Origin: Hyphomicrobiales bacterium | GTDB lineage: Bacteria > Pseudomonadota > Alphaproteobacteria > Rhizobiales > Rhizobiaceae | Assembly: GCA_900468805.1 (NCBI GenBank) | Contig: UEIF01000051.1 | Location: forward strand, 1-39,807 | Reading direction: 5' to 3' | Length of the DNA stretch: 39,807 bases | In this document: positions 15,726 through 23,660 of the stretch, in pieces | How positions within the stretch are numbered: position 1 is the stretch's first letter | Layout of the letters: each line of letters begins with the position of its first letter | Program-made: the position numbers and the translations under genes | The notes under the pieces: generated by a model | The model's input: only the letters and a program-made list of their open reading frames with translations | What the model was told of the DNA's origin: nothing | The model's database searches: none

Positions 15726-16254
15726 GGTGAGCAAGCCCAACCGTCTGTGCAACAAAATCCGCGATCGCGGCTGTATCATCCAAATCAAACACCGCGAGCC
15801 CTGCAGCATTCTCCACCTCATGATCCGCCGCAATCGCCACGATATGCGGATCCTCCGGCGCCAGCGGATCGCGTCTCACCGCCTCCAGCCGCCGTGCCTC
15901 GATCTTCGGGATCGGCTCGCGCTTGTAGCCCTCGATCAGCACGAGATCGCAGGGCGCAAGCCGCGCCAATATCTCCTCGAATGTCGGCTCTGGGGCACCG
16001 CGCAACTCGTGCATGATGGCGTAGCGGGTGCCCGAGACGATCGTCACCTCATGCGCGCCGGCCTGGCGGTGGCGGTAGCTGTCGGCGCCGACCTTGTCGA
16101 TGTCGAAATTGTGGTGGGCGTGCTTGATGGTGGAGATGCGATAGCCGCGGCGGGTGAATTCCTCGACGAGGCGAACCGCAAGGCCTGTCTTGCCGGAATT
16201 CTTCCAGCCGGCGATGCCGAAGATCTTCTGTGTCATCTCCGCATCTTTTGTCAT
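15703..16254 (-). CDS. mobB: Molybdopterin-guanine dinucleotide biosynthesis protein B
   Basis: This 183-residue P-loop GTPase assists MobA in attaching GMP to molybdopterin. The Walker A motif is GWKNSGKT near residue 16. The family segments STIKHAHHNFDIDKVGADSYRHRQAGA and CDLVLIEGYKREPIPKIE follow. The ATG at 16254 overlaps the mobA stop (ATGA), implying translational coupling; an ATG six codons in (16236) is an alternative start. The C-terminal residues HPSPQRGS are encoded by the end of the adjacent intergenic repeat rather than by family-conserved sequence, so the natural tail was probably altered by the insertion. Confidence 0.92.
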   Translation of the reverse strand: MTKDAEMTQKIFGIAGWKNSGKTGLAVRLVEEFTRRGYRISTIKHAHHNFDIDKVGADSYRHRQAGAHEVTIVSGTRYAIMHELRGAPEPTFEEILARLAPCDLVLIEGYKREPIPKIEARRLEAVRRDPLAPEDPHIVAIAADHEVENAAGLAVFDLDDTAAIADFVAQTVGLAHPSPQRGS

Positions 16255-16880
16255 GCGCGAAGTGCCTCCAGCCAGCGTTCGGCCTCCATTAAATCATCAG
16301 GCGTGTTGATGTTAAAGAAGGGGTCGAGGAGGCTGGCGCGGGTCGGATGCAGCGGGAAGGGCACTTCCGTAACGTCATGACGCAGGAGGAAGTCTCGCAC
16401 GCGGCGCTTGTCGTCGGTCTTCACCCATGTTGCGAGATCGGCCGCCAATGCGGTTGGCCACAGGCCGAAGACCGGATGGCTGCGGCCTTGCGAGGCGGCA
16501 ATGGCGATACGATCCGGGTGGTCGATCGCGGTCACTAGCCGGCTAACGAGATCGGTGGGGAAGAAGGGGCAGTCGACCGAGACGGTGACGACATGGGTGG
16601 CGGGCAGGCCCGCGCCATAGACCATCGCCGCATGGATGCCTGCCATCGGACCCGCCTTGCCGGGAATGCGGTCGGAAACGACCGGCAGGTCGTGGCCGCC
16701 GACTTCATCGGCATTGATGGCGATCTGCGTGATCTGTGGTGAAAGGCGGGACAGCACGTGGTCGAGCAGGCTGCGGCCGCTCAGTGTGACGCCCGCCTTG
16801 TCGCGGCCCATGCGAGACGAACGCCCGCCGGCCAGGACGACGCCCGGAATGATCGATTGGTCGAGCACGAAGTCAGTCAT
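16251..16880 (-). CDS. mobA: Molybdenum cofactor guanylyltransferase
   Basis: This 209-residue nucleotidyltransferase transfers GMP from GTP to molybdopterin, giving the bis-MGD cofactor of DMSO-reductase-family enzymes. The signature VVLAGGRSSRMGRDKAGV near the N-terminus binds GTP, and VSVDCPFFPTDLV holds the metal-binding Asp. FFNINTPDDLMEAERWLE closes the protein as in other MobA. The frame is open seven codons upstream, but the ATG at 16880 follows an AGGGATCG stretch and gives the usual N-terminus. It begins 17 bases after the EamA stop and overlaps mobB. Confidence 0.93.
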   Translation of the reverse strand: MTDFVLDQSIIPGVVLAGGRSSRMGRDKAGVTLSGRSLLDHVLSRLSPQITQIAINADEVGGHDLPVVSDRIPGKAGPMAGIHAAMVYGAGLPATHVVTVSVDCPFFPTDLVSRLVTAIDHPDRIAIAASQGRSHPVFGLWPTALAADLATWVKTDDKRRVRDFLLRHDVTEVPFPLHPTRASLLDPFFNINTPDDLMEAERWLEALRA

Positions 16881-16897
16881 GGCGATCCCTCGGACTA

Positions 16898-17806
16898 TCA
16901 CACGGGCGAGCGGGGCGCTGATTCCTGCGCGACCGGCGGCACATGGCGCTTGGCTTCACGATAGAACGTATAGAGGCCAGAGGCGATAACGATGGCGGCA
17001 CCCACGAGCGTCCAGAAGTCAGGCACTTCTGCAAAGAAGAAGAAGCCGAGCAGGGAGGAGAAGATCAGGCTCGTATAGCGGAAGGGCGCGACGAAGGAGA
17101 TTTCGCCGGTGCGCATGGCGACGATGACCGACTGGTAGCCGACGAGAACAAGCACGGAGGCGAGCAACAGATGCGTGAGCGAGGTGACGCTGACCGGCTC
17201 CCAGCCGCCGAGGAAGGGGATCATCAGCGCGCCGAAGATCGCGACCGAGATCGCCGTCACGGTCGTGATCATCAGCGAGGGAATGTCCTTGCTGATGCTG
17301 CGGGTGGCAAGATCGCGGCCGGCAGTGGAGGCGACGCTGCCGACGCAGAGAAGGGCGGCGGCGGTAAAGCCCTCGGGGCCGGGGCGAATGATGATCATGA
17401 CGCCGATGAGGCCGACGAGGATTGCCATCCAGCGACGCCAGCCGACAGGCTCCTTGAAGAAGAGTGCCGCGCCGAAGGTGACGACCAATGGCAGCGACTG
17501 GAGGATCGCCGAAGCATTGGCGATCGGCATCATTCCGAGCGCGGTGATATAGGTAACGGCTGCAATGATCTCGCAGGCGATACGCAGTGCGATGATGGGT
17601 TTGACCATGACCCGCCAGGGCCGTAGTGCGCCGAACTTCCAGGCGATCAGATAGACGAGGATACTGGTGAAGAGGCCGCGCAGAAACATGATCTCCCCGG
17701 CATTCATATAGGAAATGACCGATTTGGAGAGTGCGTCGCTTGCGGAAAAGCCCGCCATCGCCATGCTCATATAGATGGCGCCTTCGGTATTGCGTGATCG
17801 CGGCAT
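16898..17806 (-). CDS. EamA-type (DMT superfamily) membrane transporter
   Basis: This 302-residue protein has about ten hydrophobic segments arranged as two EamA repeats, each of roughly 140 residues. The first repeat ends with GLIGVMIIIRPGPEG and the second with GAAIVIASGLYTFYREAKR, both typical of the drug/metabolite transporter superfamily. Members export amino acids, nucleosides or other metabolites; no substrate can be assigned. It begins the minus-strand unit with mobA and mobB but has no known role in cofactor synthesis. Confidence 0.88.
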   Translation of the reverse strand: MPRSRNTEGAIYMSMAMAGFSASDALSKSVISYMNAGEIMFLRGLFTSILVYLIAWKFGALRPWRVMVKPIIALRIACEIIAAVTYITALGMMPIANASAILQSLPLVVTFGAALFFKEPVGWRRWMAILVGLIGVMIIIRPGPEGFTAAALLCVGSVASTAGRDLATRSISKDIPSLMITTVTAISVAIFGALMIPFLGGWEPVSVTSLTHLLLASVLVLVGYQSVIVAMRTGEISFVAPFRYTSLIFSSLLGFFFFAEVPDFWTLVGAAIVIASGLYTFYREAKRHVPPVAQESAPRSPV

Positions 17807-18118
17807 GCTGGAGAATCCCTTACCTTACAAGCCCTTTTAGAAGGGAACGGACGACAAGGGAATCGGAGGAATGCCACACCTCGGATAATTCGTTGCTGCA
17901 GTGCGGCACAACCTGCCGTAAGGAAAAGCAAATCCTTGTGCAGCTGCGGCAAATATTAGAAATATAACGATAATTCCCAAATCTTCCGGTTGCGGATTAA
18001 GGTTGTATCAACCGATTCAGCCAAAGATGCGACCACTCTCCATGATGGAGGATGCCGCCGAACCATCCGGAATGATTGCGGAATGGACGGTTCCATCAGT
18101 TTCAAGGCGCCGCTCCCC
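17807..18118. other. Divergent intergenic region before the chemoreceptor
   Basis: Apart from possible N-terminal extensions of the chemoreceptor frame (upstream ATG at 18083), I see no gene and no convincing hairpin or promoter match. The stretch around 17930-18000 is A/T-rich and probably holds the promoter. Confidence 0.4.
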
Positions 18119-20674
18119 ATGCACTTCATCGACCGACTTCTGCAAAGCCGTCGTATCGTCACCAAGGTCCTGCTGTTCGTCATTCCGCTCGTCGTGCTGA
18201 TCGCCGGCGTCGGCATCCTCGGTTACCACACGGCCAATATCCTGAACGGCCACATGACGGTGACGCGGGCGACGATCGAGAACATCTCCGATTTCGAGAA
18301 CCTGCAGGCAGCGCTGCAGGAATTCGTGTCCGACCCGTCGGATGCGAGCAAGGCGGATTTCGGCAAGGCGATCGATGCGCAGGAGAGCGGCGTGGTGCGC
18401 CTCAACGGCCTGCTGAAGACCGACGACCAGCACAGCCAACTCACCGAAGTCAGAGGCCTTGCCGCCGCCATGCGCAAGCAGCAGGAGGTCCTGTGGGGAG
18501 TGCGCCAGCGCGAAGATGCAAGCGTTGAGGCTATGAACAAGACGGTGCAGGCGATCTCTGTTGCGGCTGAGGAGGCCGGCGGCCAGACGGATCTGGTTCG
18601 CAAGGATTTCACCGACAAGGAAGTCTTCGCCAAGGCACTGCTTTACGATACCGCCGCCTTCAAATCGCTGACCGACATCATGGGCGCGATGCGCGTCGAT
18701 ATCCAGATGGGGTTCACGCCGGAGGAGCAGATCGAGGCAGCCCAGCAACACATTGCAAAGATCCTTGCGCAACTCGATGTCGCCAAGAGCATGGTGTCCA
18801 AGGACGGCCAGCCGTTGATCGGGCAGGTCTCCGAGACCGCCGGCAAGCTCGATGCGCTGTTGAAAGGCACCGGCATGCCGGATGAAAAGGCTTCCGGCAT
18901 GGCGCCGATCCTGACGGGTTTCGTCAACACCGAAGGGCAGATGACGCTGCAGGCAGCCAAGAACAGCGATACGGCATCTGCCCGCTTCGTCAGCCTCGAC
19001 AAGAGCATTGCCGAACAGCGCGAGTTGCTGACCTCGGTCGATCAGGTGCGCGAGATCGCCGACCGCCTGCAGGTGCATGTCAGCCAGATGCTGAGCGCAC
19101 GTGTTGTCGCCTCGCGTGAGGTCGTTCTCGCCGATCTCAAGGCGCTGACCGAAACCGCGGCGAAGATTTCAGCACTCGGCGCCAACGATGCGGTCATGAA
19201 GGCCCTCTCGGACGAGGTCGCCTCGGCTGCCGCTTCGCTGACATCAGGTTCGGCCGACATGCTGAAGGCGGCTGCGGACTGGAAGGCGGCCCGCCTGCAA
19301 TCCTCCGAAATCCTTTCCGGCGCCATGGCCTCGCTTCGCCAGTTCGTGAGCCAGGCGCAGGAACTCGGCAAGGAAGACAGCGAGCGTTCGGCTAACGTCT
19401 CCGTCTTTGCAATGATCCTCGGCACGCTGCTTGCCATCGTCGGCGGGTTGATGCTGGTCGAGACGCTGCGCGGCCCGCTGAAGCGCGTCTCGGATGTGAT
19501 GACGCGGCTTGCCAATGGCGATCTCGAAGTCGCCATCGAAGGCCGCAGCCGCGGCGACGAAATCGGCGACATGGTGCGCTCGGTCGCCGTCTTCCGGGAT
19601 GCGGCGGTTGAAAATGTCCGCCTCGAAAAAGAGGCCGAAAGTGCGCGGGCGCTGTCGGCCGATGAAACGAACCGCCGCGCCGCCGAGCGCGCCCGTATCG
19701 AGGCCGAGCAGAAGCAGGCGCTGAATGCGCTCTCCGACGTGCTGCAGCAGCTCGCCGAGGGCAATCTGGAAGTGGGCATGCGCAGCGATCTCGCCGACGA
19801 TTTCGTCGAGATGGCCGATACCTATAATCACGCCGTCGAGGCGCTGCGCCAGACGCTGTCGGATGTGCGCGGCGCGACTGTCGAGATCAAGGGTGGCACG
19901 GGCAACCTTGCATCTTCCGCCGACGATCTTGCCCGCCGCACCGAACAGCAGGCGGCCGCACTTGAAGAAAGCTCACGAGCGCTGCGTCACCTCAGCGACG
20001 TCGTGCGCTCCACCGCCGACCGCGCCAAGCAGACGGCGCATTCCGTCAACGAGACGCAGGTTTTCGCGACCCGCTCCGGCGAAGTAGTCGCCAAGGCTGT
20101 CGATGCCATGGGCGAAATCAACCGCTCGTCCGACAAGATCGCCACCATCATCGGCGTGATCGACGAGATCGCCTTCCAGACCAACCTCCTGGCACTGAAT
20201 GCCGGCGTGGAAGCCGCGCGTGCAGGTGAGGCGGGCCGCGGCTTTGCGGTCGTAGCGCAGGAAGTGCGCGAACTGGCCCAGCGCTGCGCCAGGGCGGCCC
20301 GAGAGATCAAGGAACTGATCTCGGCAAGTTCCGGCCAGGTGCAGAGCGGCGTGCAGCTGGTCGAGGAAACCGGCCGGGCGCTCGCCGAAATCATCAGTCA
20401 TGTCGGTGGCGTACAGCGCCTCGTTGCCGAGATTTCAGCGGCAACCGGCGAACAGTCGACCGGCATCCACGAGGTCAGCAAGGCGGTGCATGACGTCGAG
20501 CTCATCACCCAGCAGAATGCGGCGATGGTGGAAGAAAACAACGCCGAAATCCAGGGCCTGCGCCAGCGCGTCGAGATGCTCTCCGACAAGGTCAACCGCT
20601 TCCGCACCGGCGGCGAGGACGAGGTGCGTGGCTATCAGCGCGCCGACGGCCGCTGGGGCGGCCGGGCTGCTTGA
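18119..20674 (+). CDS. Methyl-accepting chemotaxis protein with large periplasmic domain
   Basis: This roughly 851-residue chemoreceptor has a first membrane helix at about 14-37 (VLLFVIPLVVLIAGVGILGY), a helical periplasmic region of nearly 390 residues, and a second membrane helix at about 425-447. A HAMP domain follows (RVSDVMTRLANGDLEVAI), then a second HAMP-like segment near 540-595 and the signalling hairpin. Its tip reads IAFQTNLLALNAGVEAARAG, then GRGFAVVAQEVRELAQ, the contact site for CheA and CheW. No CheR-binding WxxF pentapeptide ends the protein (it ends GRWGGRAA). The ligand is unknown. An ATG at 18083 is an alternative start; neither has a strong ribosome-binding site. Confidence 0.93.
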   Translation: MHFIDRLLQSRRIVTKVLLFVIPLVVLIAGVGILGYHTANILNGHMTVTRATIENISDFENLQAALQEFVSDPSDASKADFGKAIDAQESGVVRLNGLLKTDDQHSQLTEVRGLAAAMRKQQEVLWGVRQREDASVEAMNKTVQAISVAAEEAGGQTDLVRKDFTDKEVFAKALLYDTAAFKSLTDIMGAMRVDIQMGFTPEEQIEAAQQHIAKILAQLDVAKSMVSKDGQPLIGQVSETAGKLDALLKGTGMPDEKASGMAPILTGFVNTEGQMTLQAAKNSDTASARFVSLDKSIAEQRELLTSVDQVREIADRLQVHVSQMLSARVVASREVVLADLKALTETAAKISALGANDAVMKALSDEVASAAASLTSGSADMLKAAADWKAARLQSSEILSGAMASLRQFVSQAQELGKEDSERSANVSVFAMILGTLLAIVGGLMLVETLRGPLKRVSDVMTRLANGDLEVAIEGRSRGDEIGDMVRSVAVFRDAAVENVRLEKEAESARALSADETNRRAAERARIEAEQKQALNALSDVLQQLAEGNLEVGMRSDLADDFVEMADTYNHAVEALRQTLSDVRGATVEIKGGTGNLASSADDLARRTEQQAAALEESSRALRHLSDVVRSTADRAKQTAHSVNETQVFATRSGEVVAKAVDAMGEINRSSDKIATIIGVIDEIAFQTNLLALNAGVEAARAGEAGRGFAVVAQEVRELAQRCARAAREIKELISASSGQVQSGVQLVEETGRALAEIISHVGGVQRLVAEISAATGEQSTGIHEVSKAVHDVELITQQNAAMVEENNAEIQGLRQRVEMLSDKVNRFRTGGEDEVRGYQRADGRWGGRAA

Positions 20675-20702
20675 GCCAGCCCATCAGGATGATGTCGAAG
20701 AG

Positions 20703-20735
20703 CCTGCGGTCTTCGGACCGCGGGTTTTTTCTTTT
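20703..20735 (+). terminator. Rho-independent terminator of the chemoreceptor gene
   Basis: CCTGCGGTC pairs with GACCGCGGG (one T-G pair) around a TTCG tetraloop, followed by TTTTTTCTTTT. It begins about 28 bases after the stop. Confidence 0.95.
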
Positions 20736-20791
20736 GAACAATTTGGCGATCCGGTCGTTTTCCAACCATGTCCAACAAAGGAGATTTTGGA

Positions 20792-20998
20792 ATGGATTGG
20801 AACCGTGTTGAAGGCAATTGGAAGCAGATGAAGGGCAAGGTCAGGGAACAGTGGGGCAAACTCACTGACGACGACCTCGATCAGATTAACGGTCGACGGG
20901 AGCAGCTTGAAGGCAAGCTGCAGGAACGCTACGGCTATGAAAAGGATCGCATCCGCAGCGATGTGGACACCTGGTACAACGGCCAGTCCTGGCACTGA
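20792..20998 (+). CDS. CsbD-family stress-response protein
   Basis: This 68-residue hydrophilic protein matches the CsbD family: MDWNRVEGNWKQMKGKVREQ, then WGKLTDDDLDQINGRREQLE and a closing GYEKDRIRSDVDTWY. Family members are induced by general stress in many bacteria, but their biochemical role is not known. The longer frame from 20768 is less likely: AAGGAG at 20778-20783 is eight bases before the ATG at 20792. A strong terminator follows 43 bases after the stop, so it is a single-gene unit. Confidence 0.93.
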   Translation: MDWNRVEGNWKQMKGKVREQWGKLTDDDLDQINGRREQLEGKLQERYGYEKDRIRSDVDTWYNGQSWH

Positions 20999-21041
20999 TA
21001 ACAATCCGACGTCAGTAGTAATTCCACATCAGAAAGACTTG

Positions 21042-21066
21042 GCCCCGCTTTTGCGGGGCTTTTTTT
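21042..21066 (+). terminator. Rho-independent terminator of the CsbD gene
   Basis: GCCCCGC pairs with GCGGGGC around a TTTT loop and is followed by seven T residues. Confidence 0.95.
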
Positions 21067-21161
21067 GCCTCGCCCAGCGTTGTCCTCGCGATGCTGAGGA
21101 CCCGCGCCAAATCCCATATGGGGCTTTGCGTTACAGAAGGGGTCCAGCGTTCGCGGTAGCT

Positions 21162-21944
21162 TCAGCTCATATAGCCGCCATCCAGCACCAGCGGGCTGCC
21201 CTGCATGAACGATGAGGCGTCCGAGCAAAGCCAGAGCACACCTTCGGCAATCTCGTGCGGCGTGGCGATCCTGCCGATCGGGGTCTGGGCGATGATGGCC
21301 TCGGCGATCTCGGGACTCTTCTTCATATGGCTCTCGACCGCGGGCGTATTGACCCAGCCGGGACAGATCGCGGTAATGCGGATGCCCTCGCGCGCATATT
21401 CGAGTGCCGTACTTTTCGTCAGCCCGATAACGCCGTGTTTTGCGGCGGCATAGGCCGCACCGCCCGGAAAGGGATAGCCGCGCAGGCCGTCGACGGATGA
21501 ATTGTTGACGATGACGCCGCGACCGTTCTTCTGCATGGCCGGGATCTGATGGCGCATGCAGAGGAACACCGATGTCAGGTAACCGTCGATGGTCTTGCGC
21601 CAGGCATCTTCGCCGAGGTTTCCGACCGGTGCGCCACGCCCGCCGCTGCCGCCATTGTTGAAGGCGTAGTCAATCCGCCCATATTGCTTGACGATACCGG
21701 AGATCAGCCGTTCTACGGCCTTGCCGTCAGCCACGTCGCATTCGATCCAGCTGGCGCTGTCAGCCGGCAGGCTGGCAAGCGCCTGCTTTGCACGCTTCTC
21801 GTTGCGGCTTGCGATGACGACCGTTGCGCCCTCGCGCGCAAAGCCCTGCGCGGTGGCAAGGCCGATGCCTGACGATCCGCCTGTGACGAGGGCGATCTTG
21901 CCCTGCATTTCCAGGTAGCGTTTCGGTGGGAGATCAGCGGGCAT
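21162..21944 (-). CDS. Short-chain dehydrogenase/reductase (classical SDR)
   Basis: This 260-residue NAD(P)-dependent oxidoreductase has the Rossmann motif VTGGSSGIGLATA at about 17-29, the NNG motif FNNGGSGG near 90, catalytic Ser in VNNSSVDG near 145, and YAAAKHG with catalytic Tyr and Lys near 160. The closing segment PLVLDGGYMS is typical of classical SDRs. The Arg in VVIASRNEKR after strand 2 favours NADP. The substrate is unknown. The frame starts further upstream at a GTG (21962); the ATG at 21944 has AGGAA before it, and an ATG at 21908 directly before the Rossmann strand is also possible. Confidence 0.88.
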   Translation of the reverse strand: MPADLPPKRYLEMQGKIALVTGGSSGIGLATAQGFAREGATVVIASRNEKRAKQALASLPADSASWIECDVADGKAVERLISGIVKQYGRIDYAFNNGGSGGRGAPVGNLGEDAWRKTIDGYLTSVFLCMRHQIPAMQKNGRGVIVNNSSVDGLRGYPFPGGAAYAAAKHGVIGLTKSTALEYAREGIRITAICPGWVNTPAVESHMKKSPEIAEAIIAQTPIGRIATPHEIAEGVLWLCSDASSFMQGSPLVLDGGYMS

Positions 21945-22069
21945 TCGACGGTTCCTGTTCACGCAGTCATCACATGGGACAGCGCCTTGCCGGCCTTCGC
22001 GTTGCCCGGGGCATTCGTGACTGCAATCGATTCAGTGGATCGATTGCTGCCGCTCTGCGGCACCGTCAC

Positions 22070-23116
22070 TTACCCGCCGGTAACACTCATATGCCGGGCG
22101 ACAGCCGGCCGCTTGTGCGTGCGGTCGATGATGAAATCGTGGCCCTTGGGCTTGCGGGTGATGGCCTCGTCGATCGCGGCGTGGAGCAGGCCGTTGTCTT
22201 CGGTGCCTCGCAGTGCTGCGCGCAGGTCGGCGGCATCGTTCTGGCCGAGGCACATGTAGAGCGTGCCGGTGCAGGTGAGGCGCACGCGGTTGCAGCTCTC
22301 GCAGAAATTATGGGTGAGCGGGGTGATGAAGCCGAGGCGGCCGCCGGTCTCTGCGACCTTGACATAGCGGGCAGGGCCGCCGGTCTGGTAGTCGATATCG
22401 GTGAAGGTGAACTGCCGTTCCAGATCGGTCCGCAGCTTGGAGAGCGGCAGGTACTGGTCGGTACGATCCTCTTCGATCTCGCCCATCGGCATGGTTTCGA
22501 TGACGGTGAGATCCATGCCGCGGCCATGCGCGAAGCGCAGCATGTCGGGCATTTCCACCTCGTTGAAATCCTTCAGCGCCACGGCATTGAGCTTGATCTT
22601 CAGGCCGGCTTTCTGGGCGGCATCGATGCCGTCAATGACCTTGGCGAAATCGCCCCAGCGAGTGATCCTGCGGAATTTTTCCGGATCGAGCGTGTCGAGC
22701 GAAACGTTGATGCGGCGCACGCCGCAGTCATAAAGCTCCTCGGCGTGACGGGCGAGCTGCGAACCGTTGGTGGTAACAGTCAGTTCATCGAGGCCCGAGC
22801 CGATCCGGCGGCCAAGCTGGCGCACCAGGTGCATGATGTTCTTGCGCACGAGTGGTTCGCCGCCGGTGAGCCTTATCTTGCGCACGCCCTTGGCAATGAA
22901 GGCGGAACAGAGCCGGTCGAGCTCTTCCAGCGTCAGCAGATCCTTCTTCGGCAGGAAGGTCATGTTTTCCGCCATGCAATAGGTGCAGCGGAAATCGCAG
23001 CGGTCGGTGACGGAGACGCGAAGATAGGTGACAGCCCGACCGAAGGGGTCGATCATCGGTGCTGCATCCGCAACCAGCGGCGCAGCATTGCCTATCGTTC
23101 CGACTCTGGTGTTCAC
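22070..23116 (-). CDS. moaA: GTP 3',8-cyclase, molybdenum cofactor biosynthesis protein A
   Basis: This 348-residue radical-SAM enzyme makes 3',8-cyclo-GTP, the first step of molybdenum cofactor synthesis. The N-terminal 4Fe-4S cluster site is Cys40-x3-Cys44-x2-Cys47 (DRCDFRCTYC). The second, substrate-binding cluster uses Cys272, Cys275 and Cys289 (NFCESCNRVRLTCTGTL and MC). RLTGGEPLVR is the GGE motif. The protein ends in Gly-Gly (MSVTGG), which is required for activity in the family. The length is normal. mobA and mobB lie about 5 kb away on the same strand; moaC, moaD and moaE are not in the window. Confidence 0.95.
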   Translation of the reverse strand: MNTRVGTIGNAAPLVADAAPMIDPFGRAVTYLRVSVTDRCDFRCTYCMAENMTFLPKKDLLTLEELDRLCSAFIAKGVRKIRLTGGEPLVRKNIMHLVRQLGRRIGSGLDELTVTTNGSQLARHAEELYDCGVRRINVSLDTLDPEKFRRITRWGDFAKVIDGIDAAQKAGLKIKLNAVALKDFNEVEMPDMLRFAHGRGMDLTVIETMPMGEIEEDRTDQYLPLSKLRTDLERQFTFTDIDYQTGGPARYVKVAETGGRLGFITPLTHNFCESCNRVRLTCTGTLYMCLGQNDAADLRAALRGTEDNGLLHAAIDEAITRKPKGHDFIIDRTHKRPAVARHMSVTGG

Positions 23117-23202
23117 ATCAATCTCCGTGCTCTCCTCAATGTGGGCATATGCTATTGTGGCGTCAAGGGAAACAGGCCTCGGGGGCAGGCCAATTTGAGC
23201 TT

Positions 23203-23222
23203 GCGCTGAAAAAGATCAGCGC
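23203..23222. repeat. Inverted repeat between moaA and the DUF971 gene
   Basis: GCGCTGA and TCAGCGC form a perfect 7-bp inverted repeat with a 6-base spacer, 17 bases before the DUF971 ribosome-binding site. It could be an operator or a leader hairpin; no protein can be assigned. Confidence 0.4.
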
Positions 23223-23252
23223 CTACTCCTCGCAGAAGAAGAGGACATAGTG

Positions 23253-23627
23253 ATGAGCGATATCTGGCCTAGCGAAATCAGGGTCTCGAAAGACCGCCAG
23301 AGGCTGGTGGTCAGCTTCAATGACGGGCAGAGCTTCGATCTCTCGGCCGAACTGCTGCGCGTGCAGTCGCCATCTGCCGAAGTGCAGGGGCACGGGCCGG
23401 GGCAGAAGGTGACGGTGCCTGGAAAGCGCAACGTCGCCATCATCTCCGTCATCCCGACAGGCAATTATGCCGTGCGCATCGGCTTCGACGACATGCATGA
23501 CACCGGCATCTACACATGGACCTATCTGCGCGAACTCGGCGAGCGCGGCTTCGAACTCTTCTCGGCCTATGAGGAAGAGCTTGCGGAAAAGGGAATGAGC
23601 CGCGACGTGGCGGAAAAGCCGCGCTGA
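23253..23627 (+). CDS. DUF971 domain protein
   Basis: This 124-residue protein consists of the DUF971 fold (the N-terminal domain also found in gamma-butyrobetaine hydroxylases): WPSEIRVSKDRQRLVVSFNDG, LSAELLRVQSPSAEVQGHG, then VRIGFDDMHDTGIYTWTYLRE. Free-standing members occur near iron-sulfur or cofactor genes, and here it is divergent from the iron-sulfur enzyme gene moaA. A direct role is not established. A GTG one codon upstream is possible; the ATG at 23253 has AAGAGGA at good spacing. ltrA follows 33 bases later and may be co-transcribed. Confidence 0.88.
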   Translation: MSDIWPSEIRVSKDRQRLVVSFNDGQSFDLSAELLRVQSPSAEVQGHGPGQKVTVPGKRNVAIISVIPTGNYAVRIGFDDMHDTGIYTWTYLRELGERGFELFSAYEEELAEKGMSRDVAEKPR

Positions 23628-23660
23628 TCGCAATAGACTGAGGGGCAGACGAGGGGGCAC

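Noticed and set aside
21926..23209. 427-codon plus-strand frame opposite moaA
   Set aside because: moaA has all cluster cysteines; the antisense frame has no family features.
23117..23250. Possible molybdenum cofactor riboswitch in the moaA leader
   Set aside because: Hairpins at 23175-23191 and 23203-23222 lie upstream of a plausible minus-strand promoter (TTGACG at 23161-23166, 17-base spacer), so they are probably not in the moaA transcript; no fit to the known motif was seen.
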